Notes: generated by a model from the sequence alone, not told the origin. DNA of 64,000 bases from Siphonodentalium dalli (GCA_032622095.1 CP136061.1:123204754-123268753); one strand, 5' to 3'; positions 35,993-47,039 are shown, counted from the first letter of the stretch. Translations and numbers: made by a program.

Positions 35993-36125
35993 AATGTCTA
36001 TGATTGCAACAGCAAAAAGCCTGAATCTTTAATTACCATCGAACATTCCGTCACTCTGCGACTGGATAGACGAAACATTGATGACAGAGACTATGGTTTC
36101 AAAATACTGATACATTCCTACAAAG
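35993..36125 (+). CDS. Unrecognised CUB-like membrane protein, coding exon 3 (ectodomain)
   Basis: Acceptor AATCTATTACAG at 35992, donor GTAAAC at 36126; phase 0 in, phase 1 out. It encodes residues 101-144 (starts NVYDC, with Cys105). The tail of the fold, YGFKILIHSYK, reads like the last strand of a CUB domain. The open frame is too short to stand alone, and its reality rests on phase and fit: all five exons sum to 2922 bases, 974 codons with the stop. Confidence 0.75.
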
Positions 36126-36177
36126 GTAAACTTGCCAACTGTTTCCAGGACTGTGGCGTGGTTTGGAGCCTAAAATT

Positions 36178-36687
36178 TAGATCATGCCATGAAACTCTAC
36201 TATAGCTAACGCCGATAGAGATCAAATTCCACCGATACAAAACCTAGGAACTTTTTGAAGTTTTGACAGTCGAAAAAAATAACGCAAGGATTATATTTCT
36301 TAGTTATTATCTGTTCCTCCAAAATGTAATTCACTGTAGGTGAAGGTCAAAATTTCACGATTTAAGTGACTTTGTGAGCGATTTTGCTTCGTGTCGCTTA
36401 CAATTATGGAATTTCTCCTGGGTAATTAATTTATTATTAAAAAATATATTTATTGCGATATTGGCTCACAAAACCCATGGAAAAGCTTGCAATTTCAAGT
36501 TGGGACCTTCACCTACAGTGAAGTACATTATTAAGGAACAGATAATAACTAAGAAATATATTCCCCACATAATTTTTTCGACTTTATAAGGTTCCCTGTC
36601 AAAACTTCCAAAAGTTTCCAGGTTTCGTACTGGTGGAATATGATCTCCACGGGCGTAAGCCAGAGTAGAGTTTCATGGCATGATCTA
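36178..36687. mobile_element. Mutator-like inverted-repeat element
   Basis: Both ends read TAGATCATGCCATGAAACTC inward; arms of about 190 bases keep matching (GGAACAGATAATAACTAAGA; CACTGTAGGTGAAGGTC). The 9-bp CCTAAAATT is repeated at 36169-36177 and 36688-36696. Long arms plus a 9-bp duplication fit the Mutator superfamily. No transposase. It sits in intron 3 of the membrane-protein gene. Confidence 0.85.
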
Positions 36688-37186
36688 CCTAAAATTATAC
36701 TAAGAATTCTCATTAATGTCTCATGCTTTCCCTGTTCCGATTGACTATAAATATGTGTGACACTTTTATACAGATTTTATATGTATTAGTTTTATTAAAC
36801 ATTGCGTTTGTATCAGTGAATATTGCTTCAATGTGCGGGAACAAATCCTCAGTTCTTAGTTTAGGTTAACTGCAACTAAATTTAAATTTTTCCATCCATA
36901 CGAATATTTAGTATTGCGTACTCTTGAAACTGAACCATGGGGGCATATGCCACGTAATATGTGTGATGATTTAAATGATTTTTAAAACAGATTTTAACAA
37001 CACTGATATCAAGTTAATTTAAAATGGCAGATCTATATTTGACTATGGATGTGGGAGGATGATAAGTACATTAACAAAATAACTAAATTTGAGGTGGGCC
37101 GAAATGTCTAGGAATGGAGTTGTTGATAATCTTGGTAGATATTTGTATGGCCTCATCTTTAATTTGCCATATTTTTTATATTTTAG

Positions 37187-38308
37187 AGTCACAAGTTCAA
37201 TCAAATGAGGATTCACATCCAGCTGCCGTAGGACTTGTTGTTGGTCTCACTATGGGTATCTTGGTGTTGCTCATCATAGCGGGTGTGGTTGGAATGTGTT
37301 GCTACAAAAAAGCTCGCCGCATCCAGTATATGTCTGGTGAGAATGATGTCCCAGCCTACAAGGAAAAAGACAATTTAGGTGGAGATTGGAGTTATTCATC
37401 ATCGACATATACTGATAACGCTGCAGGGAAAGCCACGACTGGAAAAATTAACCGCGATCAGAAAGCAAAACTTCTCAAAGAAGACTATAATAACACAGTG
37501 AATGAGTACAAAGACAATAAAAATCAGGCAAATGGGAAGTCTGCAAATACAAAGCCAGCAAATGGAGATCCAGTAAAAATGCGACAAAATAAATATCCAA
37601 AAAAAGAGACTTCTGTGGTCGAAGATGCTGAAGGGTATATCCAGCCTGTTGAACGACCTGAAAGACCTACATCATTGCTTGATGCTCTGAGCACTAACAA
37701 GCGATTTCGGGAATCATTCAAAACAAACGAATCTGAAGCAGAAGCCAGACAAAGAAAATTCTCTGGTGACGAACCTCCAAATATGCCTGCTCCTGTTGCT
37801 CCAAAATTAGCACCTGTTCCAAAATCACCAAAAAGTACTCGTGTCATGAAGAACGCTAGTATTCGACGGGCATGTCGTCCGAATTCTTCGTCCTCTGAAA
37901 TTGAAGCACTAGAACTAGACTTGAGTGGTGAAGAATTCCATGATCGGGATATAAAAGTTATGAGAAATGTCGATCCACAGTCGCCACAAGAGGTTGTGCC
38001 GATAAAAGTACAAGATCCTCAAGGTAAACCACAGCATTCCCTCCGTCCAAACAGAGGAAATAAAAATCAAAAGGAGAAACAGAATCGACTTCAGTCAGTG
38101 GAAGATGTTGAAGAAGTGTTCTCAAAGGAGAATCCTGCAAATGAAAAGCTTTTCATAAAAAATGCTGATGATGGGAAATCCTCAAGCCAGAGATTCGGCT
38201 CTAAACAGTCGAGGAGTTCACTGAGGTCAAGGCCTGGTGCCAAGAATAAAAAGTCAGAAGTAGGAAGTATACTGTCTCGGGATGATGACCTCGATTCTTC
38301 ATTTCAAC
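37187..38308 (+). CDS. Unrecognised CUB-like membrane protein, coding exon 4 (membrane helix and tail)
   Basis: Acceptor TTTATATTTTAG at 37186, donor GTGAGT at 38309; phase 1 in, phase 1 out. It encodes residues 145-518. The membrane helix (158-183) contains GLVVGLTMG, a GxxxGxxxG pattern, followed by CCYKKARR, the inside-positive stop-transfer. The tail is Lys/Ser/Asn-rich, with no further hydrophobic segment. The frame is open from 37114, but that upstream part is intron 3. Without splicing, the frame reads 53 more codons to a stop at 38467. Confidence 0.85.
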
Positions 38309-39119
38309 GTGAGTTAGACCAAAAAAACAAAAAAATATGTGATTCTCAGGCAATTTGTTTTTTAAACCAATGCAGGAACGAGGGTTTTTTTTTTCTGACC
38401 ACCAACTGGCATAGTAATCTTGGGTTATATACCCTCCCACGTCAAGAAAATGTAGGGAGAACTTTGTAATGGATTTAATCTGATATAAAGAATGAGAAAT
38501 TATGACATTATACTACCCATACATCATTTAGGGATTACCTAGAATGATATATTTATTGATATGATTTTAATATTGGCACAATCATGCTTAACAACATGCT
38601 CGGAACTACATATCGATTCATATAAAAATACTGAACGGAATGATAAAGTGATCTTCCAAACTATCGTAGAAAGTCTTGATTTGCTTATTCCGCTGACTAA
38701 TTCGAGACTGTATATGTATCACAATGGATGATAGAATATAAAACTTCAAATAACCATCATAACATGGCCAAATAACATCACTTTCAAACTGTATTGTGGT
38801 CCTGTTCCTTTACGTATAGCTTCCATAGCAAGGGGGAAAACTCTATCTTGCAGGGTTACTTACTTACTGTGCAAAGGTCAATATCCAACTTTTATCAAAA
38901 TCATTTGACCACTATACTTGGGGTTTTGGACAGCCTGTGGTGACAATATACCGGATAGTTATCATTGCCTAAGGATTCTAAGGAACTATTTTTCTTAGTA
39001 TGGGAGGCCATAATAGCCGAAGTTACTGCAATGATAGTGGCTGTGGCCCGGGTCTTCACATTATAGGCATTTTTTACATGTATAAGATAAAAAGCAACGT
39101 GAATTTTGTTACTTATTCC
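38309..39119. other. Intron 4 of the membrane-protein gene; unassigned
   Basis: Nothing recognised apart from the frame that reads through the donor to 38469. Confidence 0.4.
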
Positions 39120-39625
39120 TTATTCGCAAAATGTCGGAAAGTGTGGCAAATGGCCCCAAATTCGTAAGTGGCCAGGTGGGCGAAACATTTTGGGCAGAAA
39201 TTTTTTGGGTCGAGTTCGTAAAAGTGGTCCGAAAAAGTGTCGAACCTGTGCTCGGCCCGATTTTTTGGGGGAAATGTGGCAAATGACCAGGGGAACATAC
39301 TAAATAAAAAAAATAAAAAATTTGGGTCGAAAAGTCCGAAATGCCTCGAAATTAGGCAAAGTATAAAAAATGAAAGGAAAATGGCCCCAATGGGTGCAAA
39401 TTCTCAAGTGGCCAGCTGGGCGGAACATTTTGGACCAAAATTTTTTTGGGTCGAGTTCGTAAAAGTGGTCCGAAAAATTTGGGCCGAAAAAATTTGGGTC
39501 GAAAAGTCCGAAATGCCTCCAAATTTGGCAAAGTCTAAAAAATGAAGGGAAATGGCCCCAATGGAAAATTTTGGGGCGAAAAGAATTTGGGTCGAGTTCG
39601 TAAAAGTGGTCCGAAAAATTCTTAA
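39120..39625. repeat. Imperfect tandem repeat, about 190-bp unit
   Basis: Repeated words GGTCGAGTTCGTAAAAGTGG, TCCGAAAAATT, GGGCGGAACATTTTGG and AAGTCCGAAATGCCTC recur two to four times with nested shorter repeats. It lies in intron 4. The open frames through it on both strands are artefacts of periodicity. Confidence 0.75.
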
Positions 39626-39746
39626 GAAAATTAGTCACATTAAGTTGTTATTAGACATTTAAACGATAATTAATTCTTAAAATAGTGGTAGAGACTAGGG
39701 TAGAGTGTTGGGTTACAAATCTTGAATTTTACTCTTTGTATGACTA

Positions 39747-40150
39747 CTCTCGGGGTCCAAATAAACATACAGTGTGGAATAAGAGTACAGGGTGGACAAT
39801 TCTGCTAAATCCAATAAGAGTAATGGGGCGGAATATTAAACAGTACAGGGTGGCAATTTCCAACATGGAAGTAAGACTGTCTGAAATGCTATACGGTTAA
39901 TTATATATATTTCTAAAATTTTGCACTGTTTGTTGTCATAGGAGTTACCAAATAGACTTCCATCAACATGTTTGGACTATCTGTTCCTGATCTCAATAAA
40001 GGCTCCATCAATTCTGATAGGCCTGTAGCATAAATTTCTTGAGAATCCCACTTTTTAAATAAACATACGGACCCAAATAAGCACCATACAGGGCGGCAAC
40101 TTTTCCAAAAATTAATAAGCATACGGGTATGCTTATTTGGATCCCAAGAG
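39747..40150. mobile_element. TA inverted-repeat element, family J copy 1
   Basis: Ends CTCTCGGGGTCCAAATAAAC and the complement CTCTTGGGATCCAAATAAGC, with TA at 39745-39746 and 40151-40152. It interrupts the tandem repeat at ATGACTA, since the host repeat elsewhere reads GCATGACTAAATCCTTTGGC without a gap. A Tc1/mariner-type target is likely. Confidence 0.75.
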
Positions 40151-40152
40151 TA

Positions 40153-40870
40153 ATTCCTTCGGCACACCCTACAGGCCACCTCCCTCATCTGATCATCACC
40201 AAACTTCTTCGGGGTGACCTGGAAGGGAGCCATCAATTTTTTCCGAAATTCGTTAAAAAACATGGCCGGCAGAAGCCATCATGGATTTCAAACTTTAATC
40301 CATCGGTACACCCTGCAGCCCGCATTTATTGGAGAATTGTTTTGAAAATTTACAGGCATGTTTAGAATCATATCTAGATGTAAGCTATCGAATTTGAACC
40401 ATACAGCCATCTTGTATTTTAATTTTTGTATTTTAATCCTTTGGCACACCCTACAGACCACATCCCTCATCCGATTGTCACCAAACTGTATATGGATCTT
40501 TTGGTTGACCACTAGATGGGAGCCATCATATATTTCTGAATTTTGTTGAAAAACATTGGCCACCAGCAGTCATCTTGGATTCTACTCTTGTATATCTAAA
40601 TCCTTTGGCACACCCTACAAAAGACATCCCTTGTCCGACCATCACTAAGCTTCATTTGGGTCTTCGGGATGACCACTAGATGGGAGTATCAAATTTTTCC
40701 AAATTTCATTAAAAAACATGGCTACCGACAGCCATCTTGGAATTTACTCTTTGCATGACTAAATCCTTTGCCAAACCATCCAGACCACATCCCTCATCTG
40801 ATCGTCACCAAACTTCATATTGATCTTTGGGGTGACCTCTAGATGGGAGCTACCGGTATCAATTAAAAAA
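40153..40870. repeat. Tandem repeat, about 180-bp unit, family R (variant)
   Basis: Four diverged copies with CCTTTGGCACACCCTACAGA, CATCCCTCATCTGATCGTCA, CCACTAGATGGGAGCCATCA and GCCATCTTGGATTTTACTC. The same words recur at 54375-60160. No coding content. Confidence 0.75.
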
Positions 40871-41197
40871 CAATTTCATGGATTTTACTTTATATATATC
40901 TTTTAATTTTTTACGTCTATAGTGTTTAGACATTTCCATTTTTCGGCATTCGTAATCTCTCCATTGACAGTAACACATGAATCACCCCCCCCCCCCCTTT
41001 CCAAGTTGACCTACAGTATTATTGACACTTCAATTTTATTTTCAATTTTACCAAAGTTTCTGAAAAACAGTCAAACAAGTTCAGGTAAGGACAAAAGAAT
41101 GTTTTGCCCATTGCGGACACTGATGTTATTGTAATGAAGATCAGACGTTTCATATCTTGTTTTATAAGTAATAAAATATCTCTGCCTCCTCTTTCAG

Positions 41198-42564
41198 CTT
41201 TGAGAAGATCTGGTTCAAAGAATTCCCTCTATTCATCCAGAAACTCTCTCTATGGACGGCGCCGTCCGAGACCTGAAAGTAACACGTATGCACATGATGA
41301 CATTGATGCATATAGGAAGCCTAAGTCTCGGCGGAGGCACCGTGATTCCTATCGTGACAGTTATGATGATTCTGATGAGTATTATGATTCTGACGAGCTT
41401 GATGACTACAACCGGCCTCTTAGAAGGGGTTCACGGAGTAGAATGTCTAAGTCACTTGGTGATATCTACGGCCCCGAAGTTAAGGACAGGGCTACACAAA
41501 CTCTTCGGGAAACTGCCTCTCAGACGGCAGAAGTTTCAGTTCATAGGTCAAAGGTCATAAGACAGAAAAAACGCTCAAAGAGCGTTTCTATGACAGGTAC
41601 ACAAACACAGCAGGCTGATTCATCTACGCCGAAAGCGAAACGAAAAAATAAAGAGTCTACTAGTACTCCAAACACACCCACCACTAAAAGGAAAAATAAG
41701 AATGAAACAACTGAAAATGCAACAAGGACGAGGCAGAAAAGTGGTGATAATGATGACTCAAGTGGTGTTAAAACCAAAAAACGATCCAAAAGTGTTGACA
41801 GAGAAAAACCATCAACACCAAAATCTAAAAAGAAAATTACTAGTGCTGATGCTAAGATACCACAGAAGGAGAAATCATCTGGAAGCTCTTCTAAAGATTC
41901 GAAAGATGTTGGGGTGGAGGAGGCTCCTCCGATAAAGCCAAAGCCTAAACCACGAAAGTCCCACGGCGCTAAATCTGTCGTCAGTGACATTACTGATTTG
42001 CCTGATTCTGCCTCTCAGGTGAATATGAACCGAGTTCCACAGCATCCGGCAGTTATGTATCTTCCATATCAAACTAATTCTGGTCAAGCAATGGTACCTC
42101 AGCCACAGGTCGCGTATGTGCCACAAAATATGCAAGTCGTTCCTGGAGGACAATACAATGTGGCAAACGGCCCAACCTTGCAACAAGCTGTTCAACCAAC
42201 AGGACAGGTCCATCCTTCTGCTAGCGGGATCCCACCGCCAGGTTATGCAACAATTGACCCATCGTCTGCAGCGAAGCCTAAATCCAGCTGGGATCTATTG
42301 TGTCAGATTACAGACAATGACTACAAGGCCAAAGTTCAAGGACCAACAGAAACTGGGTCATTGTCAAGTTCAGTTTTTGCCAGTGGTCTCCCACCTCGGA
42401 ATGACCAGGCTAGTTATAATTATTCTCGCACTGGCCAGCCAGTCCAGATGTCTTATCCAATAGGGCAGCCTGGCATTGCTGGTAACATAGGCATGATGCC
42501 GGTAGCAGACCCAAATTACATGCCACTTCCAGGACAGCAGTTTGATACAGAAAGTAATGTTTGA
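41198..42564 (+). CDS. Unrecognised CUB-like membrane protein, last coding exon (tail)
   Basis: Acceptor TCCTCTTTCAG at 41197; phase 1 in; stop TGA at 42562-42564. It encodes residues 519-973. Visible in order: Arg/Tyr/Asp-rich stretch (533-600, YDDSDEYYDSDELDDY), TQT at 618-620, SQT at 626-628, TQT at 653-655, repeated KKRSKSV, a long Lys/Thr/Ser-rich run, proline-rich IKPKPKPRK, and a Gln/Pro/Gly/Tyr-rich end finishing ESNV. TQT words are dynein light chain LC8 anchors in other proteins, and -S-x-V at the C-terminus is a class I PDZ ligand; both are inferences here. RSKSV suits basophilic kinases. The tail looks disordered and scaffold-like. Confidence 0.85.
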
Positions 42565-42632
42565 GTTAATATTATTTGTGCTGAAGAGCTCAGTTTTTGT
42601 ATGTTTTGCAGAGTTATCTATCCTGGGTACAT

Positions 42633-42717
42633 TAACCATTTCTTTACTAAATGGAATATCTTAACATTTCCTAAGGAAACTACTCATCAATCATCAATGA
42701 GTATTGAGTAAATAAAG
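42633..42717. repeat. Short family D-like TTAA element; supplies an AATAAA
   Basis: Left TTAACCATTTCTTTACTAAA, right TTGAGTAAATAAAGGGTTAG, with opposed CTACTCATCAA and ATCAATGAGTA in between. AATAAA at 42711-42716, within the right end, lies about 150 bases past the stop of the membrane-protein gene and is its nearest candidate poly(A) signal. Confidence 0.55.
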
Positions 42718-43973
42718 GGTTAGGATACAGATTTCCTTTTCCTTGGTTATTTTGCATTCTACAGATAAATATGTCAGATACAACTTCTTGCACCCATACT
42801 CTGAGGAACCCAACAAAATCAACATCCATTACTTATATTTACACTCAACCGAGTCAACTGGCAGATTAAAAGAGCAGTAAGCACCCATTTCCAATGTGAT
42901 TCTCGATTCCAGTTGCGTCTACACAAAAATGAAATCAAGTTGGGGGTCTGCACGTGACGTAATTTCGACCAACCAACTTCCTGCATCCATGTTCCACAAC
43001 GTGAATGCATGTGAGTGTAAATATATGGCTATAGAAGTTCTGCATATTTAATTTTTTTGTGCAACTAAACAATTCATATACGATGAGGTAGGACTGCAAG
43101 CATGAAAAGACAACATTCATGAAATAGTGATGATGACTTTGCAAAACCTACCAAAGTAACTTGTTCAGCATTATTTTCTGTACTTCGAAAGTTAAATTTC
43201 TTGCCAGTATATCGCATATGCATTGTGTGTATCTATTGAAGTAACAAAATTCAGACCTTTTTTTCTCATGCTTGAGTGATCATATCTGGCAATTTCATCA
43301 TGAATGAACAGTGACAGGATTGCACAGGTGCATGAATGGTTTGACGTTCTCACACAAGTTTGTTGTGTGATGGGCCAACAGGAAGCATGCACCTCATGGC
43401 ATGACAAACAAGTGAGATAACATCTAACTGTTTACAATAATGTGTGTAGCAGTTAACTAATATTACCAAATATTCCAGCCAAGCTGATCGTGCCATTTCA
43501 GGAAAACAACAGACATTTTAAAACATTTACACCTTAATATGGGGCAAATTTTCACTGACAAAAAAACAGCAATGATTCATCCAATGATAGTAACTGAAGA
43601 TATAAGATTGAAGTTGCATGCTGCCACTATGGATACACAATTTACGAACATAACCGTTTTATTTGATATTCCCATTTGTGCATCCCAGCAGCGCCGGCAT
43701 GTTCCACATCACTTTAACATCTCTAAATTAATTAGATTATTCGGGAGCTCTGCTATATTATGTAAAATATATATATAATAGAACAAGGCATTTGTACACT
43801 AATCTTGAGATAAAAGCATCACACTACCACAATTGGTTTGCCTTTTATTCTTAAAAAACTACAGGATGCCGTCAATGCCAAAATAACTACCGGGTAGTGC
43901 CTGCATGTGCTGCTGTGCATATGTTATGTTTTCACACTTCATCTTCAATCTAGTGAAACTGTTATTGTTATGA
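42718..43973. other. Intergenic; nothing recognised
   Basis: No exon, RNA gene or repeat family identified. Confidence 0.4.
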
Positions 43974-44039
43974 GATGAAGTATGTCTTAGTTGGAATGTA
44001 AACTAAAGGTCATATTTCGAAGTATCGGGGGTGTATTTA
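43974..44039. repeat. Inverted repeat partner, left (pairs with 51101-51165)
   Basis: About 65 bases, GATGAAGTATGTCTTAGTTG through ATCGGGGGTGTATTTA, occur in the opposite orientation at 51101-51165 with almost no differences. Confidence 0.8.
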
Positions 44040-44202
44040 CCTGGTACACAGAAAATTTGATTAAAATCACCTAATTAACTTAATCAAAAGAAATTAACTT
44101 GGTTTAATTAAATATATTGTACATAAATTGTTTACACCTGATGAGGACTGAGTCCTGTTGATCTGAGATCTCATGGTTATACTGTGTATAAGAGATGTTT
44201 AA

Positions 44203-44708
44203 CCCTTTCATGACTGGAGCTTCCTGAACTTTTGAGAAAGCCCTGTGCCAATGCATTTTCTTATATATGCGAGTCGACCGTAGGTCACCTCGCATATATA
44301 AGAGAAAGCATTGGCCTAAAAAAAATTATATATTTTTTATTATTATTAAAAAAATGGAAGAAAAAATATCATTTTATTAAATATGATAAAACATTGTTAA
44401 AGAATGTAAGAAAAATGATAAAAAATAAAGAAATTTGTTAAAGAATGTAAGAAAAAATTATAAAAATTGATAAAGAATGTAAGAATAAATTATCAACATT
44501 GTTAAAGAATGTATCAAAAAGTGATAATTTTTTTTTTAAATTGTTAAAGAATGTAAGAAAAATTGGTAACAAAAAATTATAAAAAATTGTTAGGCCAATG
44601 CATTCTCTTATATATGTGAGGCGACTTATGGTCCACTCACATATATAAGAGAATGCATTGGCACAGGGTTCTTAATGTTGCGCCAGCGCAGCTCCCGTCA
44701 TGAAAGGG
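44203..44708. mobile_element. TTAA double-hairpin element, family B copy 6
   Basis: TTAA at 44199-44202 and 44709-44712. The ends are CCCTTTCATGACTGGAGCTT and the complement of GCTCCCGTCATGAAAGGG. Hairpins at about 44245-44313 and 44592-44661; between them about 280 bases of repeated GTTAAAGAATGTAAGAAAAA words, the longest such expansion here. Confidence 0.8.
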
Positions 44709-45307
44709 TTAAAGGTTAGCAAGAGAAGCCTCTCTGCATTGGATAGGGATGGTATAAACTTATTTACAGTCAATAGTATATTATTTATTGGATATATTCC
44801 AAGGTTTATTTTATCAAGTTTCCTACACCTGCACTAAAGCAAAAAAAAAAAGTTTCCTGATATAATATTTGTTCAGGTCACAAACTCAGTCAACCGCCTG
44901 GGAATTATAATTTATATGACTGAGCCATATCATATCACCAATATAGTACATAATTTACTGCAGGAATAATTCCTACTTATGTTATCCCAAGGCTTCCTTT
45001 ACTATCTTTATTTCTTAATCTGTGTATAGCCTCACATGTGTTGTATAAGTATATAATATATTGAATGTTGTTATATTCCACAAGATTCGCATTTACACAT
45101 ATATGACAATTAAGCCAATTAACATAATTTCAAGTTATTGTGATTCTGCATAAAAGCTGTCCCCACTTAATTTAAATGGACATTTATGTTCAAATAAAAG
45201 TGAACATCAACATTTTTCACATAATGGCAATTCATTTCAAAAACTGGAATTATTTAGGCTTCTATCTTGTAAATATTTTGATCATCTGAACTTAAGTGAG
45301 AACAAAA

Positions 45308-45811
45308 CAATTTATTGTTTTATGTCGCCAAATCTACACAGAAATATACCCCATCCTTTAATGGAGGTTACCATACATATTCATCAGGGGGGGGGGCTTA
45401 CGATTGCTAGGAGTGAGCTAGGCGCGCATCTTTCAGACACAACAAACTAACCACAACCGCACAGAGACGCATGTCCAAAGGTTGCCTGTCAATCTGTAAC
45501 AGGGACGGACATCACTTTCAGCTTCTTGTGATACGTCATGTAAATATAATGATCGTCATGTAAATACAACGATCATTGTACAAGAAGCTGAAAGTGATGT
45601 CCGTCCATGTTACAGATTAACAGGCAACCTCTGGACAATGTTCGACATGCGTCTCTGTGCGGTCGTGGTTAGTTTGTTGTGTCTGGAGGATGTGCGCCTA
45701 GCTCTCTCCTAGCAATCGTGAGCCCCTCCCACTGATGAATATGTATGGTAACCTCCATTAAAGGATGGGGTATATTTCCGTGTAGATTTGGTGACATAAA
45801 ACAATAAATTG
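45308..45811. repeat. 504-bp inverted duplication, family G
   Basis: Arms of about 240 bases (outer end CAATTTATTGTTTTATGTCG; inner end TACAAGAAGCTGAAAGTGAT) differ at scattered bases and indels, including a longer G run on the left. The centre near 45560 holds two CGTCATGTAAATA words. No matching flanking duplication was found. Confidence 0.8.
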
Positions 45812-45916
45812 CAATGTATGTGAATTTATCTTGCCATTCCTTACATTTACCATTACCAGATATCCTGTCCATGCCTGTGTCTTGCAGATTTTATTGTATA
45901 GAACTTGAGACCTTAA

Positions 45917-46541
45917 CCCTTTCATGACTGGAGCTTTCTGAAATTTTGCAAAAACCATGTGCCAATGCATTCTCTTATTTATGCGAGTCGCCCATAGGGC
46001 GCCTCGCATATATAAGAGAATGTATTGGCCTAACAATATTTACCTTGATCTTGTAAGCCAGTGCATTCTCTTAAAGTGATGTGCAATACTCCGAATGGGT
46101 GATCAAACAGAAACGGAGGACAATCTTGCTCAAAGTAGTTATTTTTTACAAATATTAATCCAAATTGACAACACACACTGTCATTTATAATATATTATTT
46201 AAATGCAGTGTCTCTTGATGGCGAAATCATTTGCGTTTGTTTAACGCCGATAGTTGCGTCCCGAATCAAGATGTAATATTTACAATTGAGCGTAATTCAG
46301 ATGATGTTTTCTGTGGAGTGTTGCTGTGGAATTGTTGGAAATTTCGACGATGTTAGTAGAATGCTACATCCCCCAAATTCCCATAGCGCCTGAATATTAA
46401 CTTATCAGTTTCACGCACCGAACAAGTCCATAATATGTCTTTAAATATGCAAGGCTCCCTATGGGAGACTCTCATATATAAGAGTATACACTGGCACATG
46501 GTATTTAATGCTGCACCAACATAGCTCTCATTATGAAAGGA
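45917..46541. mobile_element. TTAA double-hairpin element, family B copy 7, interrupted
   Basis: TTAA at 45913-45916 and 46542-46545. The first hairpin (45961-46029) is intact; the second starts at GCCAGTGCATTCTCTTA and resumes near 46440 with AAATATGCAAGGCTCCC. About 370 bases of unrelated sequence are inserted between, starting AAGTGATGTGCAATACTCC and ending ATAATATGTCTTT. TTAA-like letters at both junctions suggest a second TTAA insertion. Confidence 0.7.
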
Positions 46542-46545
46542 TTAA

Positions 46546-47039
46546 AAGCCAGATGTTGTTCTCAAACTGCAATTCCATGTAACTACAGGGAACAATCCCT
46601 TTAACATCCATTTTCATGTCCACAAACATTTTACTGTGTGTGTGTATATGTTGTCATAATTTATAAATGATGATTCATACACAATGTTTATACTGAATGT
46701 TTTGTATTGTTTTGTATATAGATTAATCTTACTTTGAATTTTTAAAATAGACTTTTAGTGCTAATGTACACAAGTACATCACCACTCAACAGTACAATAC
46801 AACAATTTCAACATTCATTTTATTTTCATAATCCATTCCTTCTAGTTCATTAACCCTATTATATCTGATTGCTCACTGATGGGTAGTTACCTGATTGCCA
46901 TTGATTCATTTGTAGAGATGTTCAGCTAACAAGTTCAACAAACATTCATTTGCCAAACATTTTAGCAGAACATCATTACAAATAAATCGCAATGGGTTAA
47001 ATGCCTGTTGTATGCAGTTGTATGCTTAGATGATCTGAA
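46546..47039. other. Intergenic; possible worn TTAA element at 46850-46998
   Basis: TTAACCCTATTATATCTG near 46850 and AATGGGTTAAATG near 46990 are opposed TTAA-type ends around AAGTTCAACAAACATTCATTT, resembling family D. The remainder is unassigned. Confidence 0.4.

Noticed and set aside
37114-37186. Start of the 451-codon open frame upstream of coding exon 4
   Set aside because: The acceptor TTTATATTTTAG at 37186 and phase agreement with 35993-36125 show this part is intron; the nominal start is TTG.
39100-39640. Frames of 102-112 residues on both strands
   Set aside because: Artefacts of a stop-poor tandem repeat.
41104-41197. First 31 codons of the 486-codon open frame
   Set aside because: It lies before the TCCTCTTTCAG acceptor; joining at 41198 keeps phase with 38308.
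41541-42213. Minus-strand frames of 112-149 residues under the last coding exon
   Set aside because: Shadows of a low-complexity coding exon on the other strand.
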